Source: Takakia lepidozioides
Taxonomy: Eukaryota > Streptophyta > Takakiopsida > Takakiales > Takakiaceae
DNA: 64,000 nucleotides
Direction of reading: 5' to 3'
Assembly (NCBI GenBank): GCA_030704615.1
Contig: CM060733.1
Coordinates: 20,338,001-20,402,000, forward strand
Part shown: positions 1 to 9,607 of the stretch, piece after piece
Numbering within the stretch: position 1 is the stretch's first letter
Layout of the letters: each line of letters opens with the position of its first letter
Position numbers and translations under genes: made by a program
The notes under the pieces: model-generated
What the model was told of the DNA's origin: nothing
What the model saw: the letters and a program-made list of their open reading frames with translations, nothing else
Databases searched by the model: none

Positions 1-1
1 A

Positions 2-2003
2 TATTTGAACAATAATGCTGAGATGTTGGCGCCTCTGACTGACGAAGAGTACCAAAGAAACATAGCAACATTGGCTGCCAAGGAGCCTGATGCTCAGGGA
101 ACGCCGCAGAAGGGAAAGAAGGCGGGCCGCAAACCAAAAGACAAAGGCTCTTGATGTCATAGCCATCTCACCAGCAAAGCCAAAGGACAAAGACAAGTCC
201 AAAGAGAAGGAAAATGACAAAGGGAAGGAGAAAGAAAAGGAGATGGAGAGTGGGCAGGACTTCCCTGCTGGAAGATATAGCCGCACAGTTCAGTGCGTGT
301 TCGATGCCAAGCCACACCCTTTCCGTTCTGATTCGGCAGGAGAGATTAAAATTGTCAATGAGGGTTGGCTGGCAATGATGCAGAGTTGAAAGAGAGGATA
401 CACTGGGGTGCATTCGCCTACCTGGGACAACATAATCTCATTCCTCAATCTGGTGAGAATTCCAATTTCTTTCCTTTTTCTCTGAAAGTTTCATTGGCAG
501 TATTTCAGCTTGGTTCTTTGAAACATTCTTGCCACCGTTCTTAAAAAAAACATGTCTGTTGCAAGTGAGCACAGGTCCCACCTTCGTGTGCGGTGTGCAG
601 AAAACATATGCGGCTGACATTGTCATTCTCGACATCCCGGATGGCCAGGTTGTGCCAGAAGTTCTTCCAAAGGGCAAGACGCCAGGCTGGAACAAATTCG
701 AGGACAAAAACTGGAGTTGGGTGTTCGGGTTCTGTAATAATTTCCTCTCTGATGCAGGGACACTTCTGCTTTTTCAGTCATGTGACAAAGATAGTCGTCG
801 GGCATTGGCATCATACCTGAAGTCTTTAGGGTTTGAAGTTTGGCGCGCATAGAATTGTGTGAACAGCCTCTACCTTGTGAAAGGGGGTTTCCCTGGTCAG
901 CTGGTATGCCGTCTCCCTTCTGCTTGTGCTTTCATGATGAGTTTCAATGTTCTCTGCAGCTCCACTCTATAAGAATCTGTCATGATCGACACCGATCATC
1001 ACTGATTCGTGATAAAATGATTGTTTTGTGCCTGAGTTCTGAATAGCCGATGTACACACTTAGATTGTGTTTACCACACTAACCTGCTATCTTTGGCAGA
1101 CGAGGATGTTCGAGGCGATCTGCCTGCGGAGGATTCGCACCTCCAAGACACCATCCTCCATCCGCAGCTTTGAGATTTCTGACCAGGGTTGTTTCGTCAA
1201 CCCCCCTATGAGCCGCATGTCGATGACATTTTGTACAACTTCATGCAGTCCAGTCAGACTCTGAAGAGACCAGATGACACTCCCTGGAGAGGTGCAAAGG
1301 AAAAATCCCCAGCGTTCATGCAAATACTGCTGGAGTCATGCAGCCACCACTCTGCACGGGTGGTCGATCTTTCTGTGTCCACATGTTCGTTCTCTCCCTT
1401 CCGAATTGATTTTCTTTCACCAGTTCCATCTGCTTAAATCCCCCCCACCAAACTGTTCATGTCCTCCTGTCTGGTGCAGGAGCAACTTACCATGCATGCA
1501 AGGCAGGCGGAAGAAGCCTTTTTGGCATAGAGGGTGATTCTGACCTCTACAACACAGTGCTCCTCCCCCTTTTGTCTGGCTCCACTTCAGGCACACAGAC
1601 TGATCGGATTCAAATTCGAAATGATGATGATCCCGAAGATAAGCAGGTCGACAACGACTTTTCATGTGAGTAAGTGCTAAACCCACTTTGGGAGTCATAC
1701 TCAATTTCTCAATAACATCAAAGTTACAGTAATAACTTTTTCAGGCTGTCTTTCAGAAAAGGCAGCGGTGGATCTTCAGGAGATACAGTCATTTGTGGCG
1801 AGTCTGTTTTCGACAGCCCCCTTTCCAATTTTCTGCTTCCTGATTATGCCGAAGCAATGGCACTTCACGCGGCCGAGTCCCTATCCCCTGAATTTTTACT
1901 GCCCGGCCGTAGGTGTAGCCAGCGTAGATCCGGAGCTCTTAAATACTTAGACTTAGATGCAGAGGAAGTGGGGATACATTGTACTGACTCTGAGTCAGAC
2001 TGA
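2..2003 (+). pseudogene. Decayed multi-exon gene, beta-class amino-methyltransferase-like
   Basis: Several protein-like blocks lie in order: a Lys/Glu-rich basic N-terminus (about 90-290), a block with ILDIPDG (about 560-850) and YLVKGGFP just after it, a block with KSPAFMQILLESC then VVDLSV (about 1189-1383), and GATYHACKAGGR..FGIEGD (1480-1540), followed by an acidic tail ending at the TGA at 2001-2003. In beta-class N4/N6 amino-methyltransferases the catalytic motif IV precedes the SAM-binding motif I, and these blocks have that order; this is my reading, not a search. The last intron is clean (donor 1670, acceptor 1756, frame kept). Elsewhere there are in-frame stops (TAG 850, TGA 1171, TGA 1180), frame breaks near 150 and 370, and no frame-keeping splice across 1384-1480. 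The DPPY-type tetrad reads DIPD. Most likely a pseudogene; an intact gene with splicing I failed to see is possible. The 5' end may lie outside the window. Confidence 0.5.
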
Positions 2004-2119
2004 ACTATGTTTTTTACTATTCTGTTTCATCCTCTTTGGAAAACGTTGAATCCCCTTCCTCCACCGTAGTTGTTCATTTGGAAAGAAAAATAATCAAAGA
2101 ATCAACTACAATTTAAATT

Positions 2120-2500
2120 GCAATATGTATGAATCCATCTCACAAACCTCCCTCACTCTTGTCATATCCATTGTGCTTTCATCTACAGTGTATTCATGCG
2201 TGCTCCATTCATGAATGTTTTCCTTTGTTCAACATCCATTGTACATTCATCCTCTGTACTCTTTAATCCACCCCACAAACCTTCCACACTCATGTCATAT
2301 ACGTTGTGCATTCGTCTAAAGTTTTAGTCATGCATCTTCCTGTCATGAATGTTTGTCATTGCTTAACATCCATTATACATTCATCCATTTGACTCTTATC
2401 CATCCCTCATTCATCCATCTACATTCATTTTTCACACTCATCCATCTGTTTATCATCCAACTGTACATTCATCCATCCTTTATTCAATGCCTTTTATTAT
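2120..2500. repeat. CATTCATCC-rich degenerate minisatellite
   Basis: Short words such as CATTCATCCAT and TCATCCATC recur many times in imperfect tandem, mixed with a longer unit that repeats CATGAATGTTT and AACATCCATTGTACATTC at about 2212-2250 and 2344-2380. The open frame through it (2353-2607) is only repeat translation. The flank 2500-2740 is GC-rich with repeated GTGACG/CTCACG words and no gene that I can see. Confidence 0.6.
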
Positions 2501-2739
2501 GTCGTCCAGTTTGTTTCCGCGGTAAAGGGTGCCAATCCGCGGGAATACACTCCACTTCTTCCTGGGCGCGTGGTGACGCGGTCTTCAAGTGTGATGACGT
2601 GGAGTGAACCCCGTGATGTGGCATTGGTGCAAGGTGACGTGGCGTGAGTGCAGTTGCGCTCACGCGCTCACGTGACCAGGCTCACGCCGAGGCATCCCTG
2701 GCTAGCCAACAAGGCTTTGCATCAAGCCCACATCAATAA

Positions 2740-5045
2740 CCAGCCGTTGTGAAACCCTGTAAGACTTTATTTACAACATGTACAATGGGTGAACGTACAT
2801 AGGATGAGAAGTTCCCAAAAAAGGGGGGAGGGGGGGGATGGGTGGGGAAGGGAACAAGAAACAAGAGAAGAAAACAAAAAGCTATAGTAAGCTACTCAGC
2901 TAGAGAAGAAAACAAAAGCTATAGTAAGCTATTCAACCAGCGACGAAAACAGAAGCTATAGTAAGCTACTCAAGCAGAGCGACCCTCCCAGCCAACAGCC
3001 TAGAGGAGATCAGGCAAGGAGATAGACAAAGTATCAGGCATAGGCGGAAGATGAGATGACGCAGAGCTAGCCACATCAGCCCGATGCAAAATAGATATGG
3101 TTTGTGCTCTCTGCAAAGCAACTGAAACACGCTGTCGATAGTAGGTGACAAGGACAGAGACATGTGGGATGCCAGTGGACCCGCTCTTGGCTGCATGATG
3201 TGCACATGTCCGCAGGATATCGTCAAAGTGCTAGTGCAATGAGCCAAATATCTCGACCGCCAGCGGAAGAAATTTGTCGGTGGGGTGACTATCACTGTAG
3301 TCGTGCTCCTTGGCCTGAGCTGCTACAGTGGCTGTCGTGCCTGGTGTGGTAGCTGCGCGAGATAGCAGATCCGCTCGAGTGGGGTCGGCGAGACATCCGC
3401 TAGGGTACGCAAACCATCTCTAGATAGGACGATGTCAACACGACGGCGTGTAGAGTGGGACATGAGCGTGGGTCTGTGGTTGCTCATGTAGTACATGATA
3501 CCCTGCCTCCCGAGCAATAGATGTCACCGCATCGCGAAACAATATCATGAGACGCAGTGCGCTCACCACCACATGGACAGCGGAGGAGATGGATGGCAAG
3601 GTCATCGATGGGCTGATGACAGACGCAGCGCTGAAGGCCCAATGCCGAAGGATGAGGCAAACCGAGTCGAAGGCAGAGCGCAATAGTGAAAATAGGCGAT
3701 GAGAGGCGAAAAGGTGCGATAGTGGGTCATGCTGCCAACCATGATCATGCTCCGGGTCCTGCGCATGATAGAAGTCGGGCTCGATGCGACTCAGAAGAAG
3801 CACTTGAGAGCATGCCGAAAAAAGAATGACAGTGCACGCGCTCGAAAATGGACTCCTGAAGATGGTCGAGGCCTTGAGCAACCAACTGCTCAAATGGTGA
3901 TAGACATGCTTGCGTCGGTGCCGAAAGAAGATCTCGTGCAGAGCGGAGATGCTGCTGGAAGGGTAAAATGCCACTGTCGACATGTGCAACGGCGTCCATA
4001 AGGATGAGACGATGGTCACAGAGAAATCGTGAAGCGAGGGCTAGCGCAACCAAAGCCCAACTACGGAGGAAAGCTGACGGGGCAGTAGCGATAGTGGACA
4101 AAAGACCCATACCACCGGAAGAGACGGGCAGGGTGGCTTGTTGTCGTGGCAAAAGTCTCTGAGCACCCTCCAGAGCTCCTGGTCCTAACAATCTCCCGAA
4201 GATAGTCATCATGGTAGTATCAAACCCAAATAAGATGCGTAGGAAATCTGGGCTGGGTGGAACAGTGCGCAAGAGATATGAGTGACACTAAATGAAACAT
4301 TTGGTCAGATTCCATATGCTACCTGTACATCTCCGAGTCTAGGAAGGAGATTGGCGTGGGTGGCATCCTGGTGGAGTGCATCTTTCAAGTTGTGAACTGG
4401 GTGGTGCCAAAAGAAACTCCCAGGATTCTGATGCCATTGGGCGGAGCAATGAAGTGAGCAGGGAGGACAAAATCTGCAGGGAGACCGGACGGAGACCACA
4501 CCGCACATTTGCGAGGTTGCACTGAAAGACCCACGGCAGAGAGTTGGGTGATAAAATGATGGTAAGCTGAAAGTACCTGTGAGGCAGGGCCTACAATGTG
4601 CGTGTCGTCTGCCACCAACGGAAAAAGACAAGATGAGTGTACTTGTGCAGAAGTCGTGAGGGCGCGGACGTGAGCCATGGCAAACAAAGGTCTCCCTAAA
4701 GGGTCGCCTTGGCGGGTCCCAACCTCGGACTGAATGATGGAGCACTCACCTAGGCGAGAATGATGACTGTAGTAGAGGAGAGTGGTGGATGCATAGAATA
4801 ATCGAACACACGGAATGAACTAGTGGAAATCTCCTCCGGCTGAACGGAGCTCTTGAAAGATAGCCGCTCGTGAAGGGCTTGAAGGGCAGTGACAGTATCC
4901 GCTGATGGAGGCGCTGGTGTGAAAGGTGTCAAAGCCTTGGCTGCGCGTGAGTACTCGCCAACGCGGCCTAACATGAGACTATGACGAAGTCGCTTGTGGG
5001 CCGATGAGGGTGCCTGCGTGGAGGAAGCGGGAGGGGCGCGTGCCG
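2740..5045 (-). mobile_element. Degraded non-LTR reverse-transcriptase element
   Basis: Read on the minus strand from 5045 to 2740 the order is: an upstream block resembling SRAAKALTPFTPAPPSADT (about 4950-4880), a reverse transcriptase palm with GTRQGDPLGRPLFAM and FPLVADDTHI (4740-4590; the ADD is the catalytic Asp pair), a block with LPVSSGGMGLLS (about 4150-4090), a block with EAGYHVLHEQP and RRVDIVLSRDGLRTLADV (3510-3400), and a tail with KFLPLAVEIFGSLH (about 3270-3220) and YYRQRVSVALQRAQ (about 3130). This order is known to me from non-LTR elements of algae and early land plants. Stops and frame changes interrupt it. A minus-strand AATAAA lies near 2770, so the 3' end is probably near 2740. 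The right end is cut by the LINE that follows. Confidence 0.75.
2863..2976. repeat. Three tandem copies of a 37-38 bp unit
   Basis: Each unit contains GAAAACA, then AGCTATAGTAAGCTA, then a CTCAGC/TTCAACC/CTCAAGC end; starts are near 2863, 2902 and 2939. The copies sit in the 3' untranslated part of the minus-strand RT element, next to a G-rich tract at 2820-2850. Tandem repeats at the 3' end are common in some non-LTR retrotransposons. Confidence 0.8.
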
Positions 5046-5654
5046 CAAGGGCCGTTGGCTATGCTTATGTTAGACTTTGAAAAAGCCTTTGATAATGTAG
5101 ATTGGTTTTTTCTCTTCCGGGCTTTGGAAAAAGTAGGCATTAATGGCTCTTTCTTGGCTTGGGTGAAAATTCAGATCCTGCAGTCTGCCTCTAGTAGAGT
5201 AGCGGTGAATGGAGCGTTGTCTTCCTCCTTCCCCCTTTACCGTTCTGTTAGGCAGGGATGCCCTTTAGCCCCCTTTCTTTTCATTATCGCTGCAGATGGA
5301 CTGGGACATCTTTTGGAAGCTGCAGACGGTGTGAAGGGATTGGCAGTCCCCAGGTCCATGCCCTCTTCGTACTCAATCAAGGCCTCTTTTTACGCTGATG
5401 ATACGACTCTTTTGATTGACAACACCTCCCTGATTAACGTCACTAGTGCATTGAACGTCCTGTATTCCTTCTGCGAGGCTTCGGGGTTATCTATTAATTG
5501 GGGCAAATCTGTGGGTATTCTATCCCGGCTCCAAAATCCTAGAGTTGATGCGCACTGTGCCCCCTGGGGTAGCGACTTGGGCCTCGTATGGCTCGACGAC
5601 GGGCAAACACATATTCTGCTAGGTCAGCCAGTAGGGCACGTGCGATATTTCTGA
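5045..5654 (+). pseudogene. LINE ORF2 fragment, reverse transcriptase domain
   Basis: An open frame carries reverse-transcriptase motifs in order: LMLDFEKAFDNVDW (motif A, first catalytic Asp), VRQGCPLAPFLF (motif B) and FYADDTTLL (motif C, catalytic Asp pair). It reads into SGLSINWGKS and then LLGQPVGHVRYF before a stop at 5652-5654; the following LINE homology continues in another frame. The first 14 or so codons of the open frame upstream of PLAML belong to the sequence into which the LINE is joined, so the apparent ATG at 5004 is not a real start. Confidence 0.8.
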
Positions 5655-5655
5655 C

Positions 5656-7832
5656 ATGCAACGATATGGCCCGGTTCTGGCTAGGATAAAAACAAAGTTG
5701 GTTTTTTGGTGCTCCGCACATCTGTCAATTACAGGGAGAGCGTTGGTGGTTAATCAGGTCCTTCTCCAGTCTTCTTGGTTTAGTTCCTCGGCATGGTCTC
5801 TTGGCTCTGTCATGTGCACCCAAGTGCTTTGGAGTTGGCAGCAGATGCTGCCCCCCACCCGGCCACAACCGCTTCACTGTCCTTTTACTTCCAGGGAGCC
5901 CACTCAACCCTCTTCCCTACCCTGGACACCCCCTCCCCCCTTTATGTTCACAAGATCCACTACTGTGTACATTGAACTGCCATCATTCTCTAACTTACTG
6001 TTGTTCTGCCCCAGCTGGCTCCCCGACCTCAAAGGGCATCCAACTACCCCACAGTATCTACCACACACACCCTACAGGCGTAGAGCTGTGACTCAAGACC
6101 AGCACCTTGGGCAAGTTGCCCTCTGTCAGTCGCCACTCATGATACCACAATTCACTTACCCTGGTACAAGACTTCTCAATTTGTCAGCTGAAGCATAGCT
6201 CCAACACAAGCAAATGAAGGCTCTGGTACATAACTTCCTTTGGGGTGCTTCATCTCTTGCAAACAATTGCCGGACGCTTGTTAGTTGGTCATAGATCATT
6301 CAAAAAAAAAAGTTTGGTGGATTGGGGATTATTGACCCCCAGGCTCAGGTGATAGCTCTCTTGGCTAAATGGGTGCCTAGAATTTTCTTGGACCTCTATG
6401 CTCTTTGGAGCCTAATTCTTAGGAACCATGTGATGGATTCCATTCCATCGACAGCTCATCCCTGGCCTTCTTCTCTCAAATGGGTGGTCCAAGGGCTTCA
6501 TTCTAAATCTGCCAAATTTGGATCTAAGGCGTGGCAATCCATTTGGGATGCCTGGCTGAGAATGAGGCCCAATCTATCTCAAAAGACTCCATCATCTGCT
6601 GTCGAGGCGTTAAGACAACCCTTGTTCGCCAATTACAACTCTGACTTAGCTCTGCTCCTGAAATGTTCCAGGCATTGGAGCCTATGGGAGAAAGCTGGAT
6701 TTTTGCATCTACAACATGTTCTTCACAATGGGAGACCCATTGAACTAGAAGCTGGAATTTTCAAGAGTGTAGGTCGAGCAGCATCTGCTGCCTGGAGCTC
6801 GATCATGCAGGAAATTCCCGAAGACTGGGTGCTTTGGTCCTCCTTGCCTGTCAATCAAACACCCTCTACCGATTTGGCTTGGATACTTACCTTCTTACCC
6901 TGCCTATGCTTTTCTAGCCTTACATAGGTACGGGTCAATCTTGCAGGGTTGGAAGTTCAAAGTTAATTCCCTTGGCTATCTGTTATCGCCTTGCAGACAT
7001 GAAGTTGGGGAATCAGAGCTAATGCCCATCAGAGTTTACTGCCAGGCTTCAGGGCAAATTAACCCACACCTACCCGTGATCATTGAGCACTACGCCAGAT
7101 CCTTCCGTTGGTTCTTGACTGCCGCTCCAAGCTCCCTGCAATTTGATCCCGACGAGTGGATATGGATGTCCAAAAAGCATGATCCATTCTTTTCTTATAC
7201 CGTTAAAATGGGCTATTCCCTTTTGATCCAACAATCCTTCTTTGATACCAAGTTGTCTCATAAGTGGAGGCATCTTACTACAGGCCCCACATCTTGGAAG
7301 CCAATCTGGAAGGATGTGTGGAAGAATGATCAGGCTGCCAAGATCTCCGGTTTTTTATGGAGAATAGTGAACAAAATCCTGCGTGTCACTCATTTTTCCT
7401 CGGGTTCTGTTTCTACTTGTCAGTTTTGTTCTGCCCCAGTCCAGGAAACCATGGAGCACATATTCTACTCGTGCCCCTTTGTAGCCAGCATTTGGTAGAA
7501 AGCAGCTCGGTTCTATATGAACTGGGGGGAATGATTTTCCTATGACTCAACCCCTCATTCTTCTGAATTTCCATGATGGAAGACTCTGGTCTGACTGCCC
7601 TATTTGGTCCGCTTTGCGTGCTCATACCCTGTGGCAGATTTGGAAAACCCGTTGTTCTTCCCTTTATGATGATATGTTGCCCTGTGCTAGAGTTATTTTG
7701 TTTAGAGCCCACTCAGACTTACAGTCTGAAGCTTGGAAATCATGGGAGGTTCTGTGTGCAGCTTTCAACAGGTGGTCGGAGGAACGAAGGCAACAGTCAC
7801 TTGCTGGCTTTGACGCAACTTGGGGAAAATAA
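5656..7832 (+). pseudogene. LINE ORF2 C-terminal half, broken
   Basis: Three frame segments are collinear with plant L1 ORF2: 5656 to about 5825 (KTKLVFWCSAHLSITGRALV), about 6200-6925 (ALVHNFLWGASS, then FGGLGIIDPQAQVIALLAKW), and 6941-7498 (ISGFLWRIVNKILRV then CQFCSAP..HIFYSCPF). A TAG at 7496 is followed in the same frame by KAARFYMNWG, so it is an internal stop. The last part, 7542-7832, is the usual LINE end. Between 5830 and 6195 the LINE similarity is lost (see findings). No intact protein can be made. Confidence 0.75.
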
Positions 7833-8279
7833 GGCATCTTCTGCTCCAGAGTTGCAGAGCTTCGGGTTACGTAGAACAACTCCCTCCCTTGCAGGATGAG
7901 AGCTCCATTAGCGCTAGATGCTCCCCAGCGGATTGTGACGACAATGGAGTCAATTGGCGCCATAAGCGCAGTTTTAGAAAGACCAAGTCTCGGGTCATCT
8001 CTTCTTTGAGCCCTGCAAAGGGAAGTGAAGAACTTCAAGTGCATCTTCAGCTGCAGTTAGACTAGCATCATGCCTTTGCTGCAGTTAGAATTCTCTCATG
8101 GTTTTTTGGTGTTGAGCAGTGTCTCATCTGTTGGTCTTATGGCTTCCCCGCAAGGTTATTTTTTCCTTGCTAAAACTTCCAAATTTTGTTCTCTTGGGAT
8201 AATTTACATCCCCCTTCTTTATAAAGCTTTTGAGGCCTCTGTCCCTCTTTATTTAAAAAAAAAAAAATAAAAAAAAAAT

Positions 8280-9607
8280 TGCAAGATCTTCTCAAAAATT
8301 GCTGAATTTTGCAGTTTCAAAACCATTATGTTTTCCTTAAAGAAAATTACCTCAAAATAGGGTGGACTGTAATACATGCCTAATGTTTGGAAATTACCTA
8401 GGTGAGGTGCCTAAATAATAAAAACGAATCTGCCTCTATTTCTATTAATTATTAGGCGCGGAAGTGCCTAATAAGGTAAGTACAGTATACCTTCTCAGCA
8501 GAAAAGTGACGTATTGGACTTGTTAGGCTGTCCTTGGCAGGACGGCCTTAAATGCTAGTCAAGGCCTCTACATGTGTGGGCATGATCTCCTAGAATAGGT
8601 ACCTACAAGTTTGTTGGGACATTAATGACAAGATTTTGCACATTAAAAGTGTCCCTACTACAACAGTAACTAGTAGGGAGTCGGGACACTTTCACCTTTC
8701 TATGCTGTCCTCTTTTTCCCTACCCTCTTTCCCTCTCTTTCCTTCTATTCCTTGTTTCTTCTGTTCCTCCAGGTACGCCCTTATTGTATTCCTCTTCTGT
8801 TCTATTTCCTCCTCCCCTGTCTTTATCGCATCTCTGTCTCTCTCTCTCTCTCTCTCTCGCACACACCCATGTATGTTAATTTACACTTCAAATCATATCT
8901 CTTGGGTTCTCCGAGGGTAGCAACATGTCATATCAGTCCATGATGTTTTTTTGTTGACTCCTGCGGATTGCTATTTCCTGGCGGAGGATGGGTCTTGCAA
9001 TATGCATCAATCTGTCCCTGCCTTCTCCTGGAATCAGTTGAATCGCTAAGTTTAATTTAGCCTTTCACATTTTCTTTTTTTCCCATCTCGAGATGGTAGA
9101 ACCACCAGATCAATATGAGCAATGGCCTGGTAAGGTCTCCTTGATGAAACAAATTTCTTTTGGATCTGAAGTTTACAGTCGTTCCTGGTAGTGTTCGTCC
9201 AGTACATTGCACTTGATTCTGACAATTTTTGTTTTGATATTGTTCTCCCTCCTCTTTCAGTGGGAGATTCCACTGTCTGTTCCGTGAAACCCAATCTCTC
9301 ACTGAAGTCTTCCATTTTGAGGATCAGAAATGCTTGGCAGCTTTCTGCACGAAGCTTTGACCCTTAGTCAATCGCTTGAGCAGTAGTTGCTTTTGGGCTG
9401 CTTCTGGCTCCTCCCCGTCTTTTATTCTTTCTGGTTTCTTGCTTTTCCTTTTCTCCCATAAGCTCTTTGTGCTTTCTGCGGACGTTATAAAGATTTCATT
9501 TCATTTGCTATCACACGTTTCTCTCATCACCTCATTGTTTTCAGCTTCGGGTTTTATTATTTCTACGATCCGTATGTATTTCGAACGACTTTCCCGGGGG
9601 CCTAGAT
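8280..9607. other. Intergenic, TDP1 promoter and leader
   Basis: AT-rich sequence without a supported gene. It holds a (TC)n run at about 8836-8859 and a T/C-rich tract at 8700-8830. The part next to the ATG at 9608 (roughly 9370-9607) is presumably promoter and 5' leader of the FHA-phosphodiesterase gene. A 33-bp word at 9455-9487 recurs in an RPL3 intron (see findings). Confidence 0.5.

Larger units (their letters stand above)
5045..8279 (+). mobile_element. 5'-truncated L1-type LINE
   Basis: The homology starts abruptly inside the reverse transcriptase (PLAMLMLDFEKAFDNVDW at about 5050), directly against the opposite-strand RT element, and runs to an A-rich tail at 8254-8279. Missing are ORF1, the endonuclease and the N-terminal part of the RT, which is the usual 5' truncation of LINE copies. 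Domain order: RT (5050-5530), thumb/linker with SITGRALVVNQVL (about 5730), FLWGASS (about 6235), the C-terminal zinc-knuckle region with CQFCSAP and HIFYSCPF (about 7415-7475), and the terminal region with ALRAHTLWQIWKTRC (about 7610). I could not identify a target-site duplication. Several frame changes show it is inactive. Confidence 0.85.

Noticed and set aside
1160-1190. In-frame TGA codons as selenocysteine or stop readthrough
   Set aside because: Three different stops in one gene, a changed catalytic motif and frame breaks point to decay; no SECIS-like structure was evident.
2863-2976. CRISPR-like array
   Set aside because: Direct tandem units without unique spacers, in a plant retroelement; same reasoning for 27741-27805.
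3435-4019. 194-codon minus-strand ORF as an independent protein
   Set aside because: Only part of it matches the RT element (RDAVTSIAREAGYHVLHEQP); the rest is out of frame, so it belongs to the decayed element.
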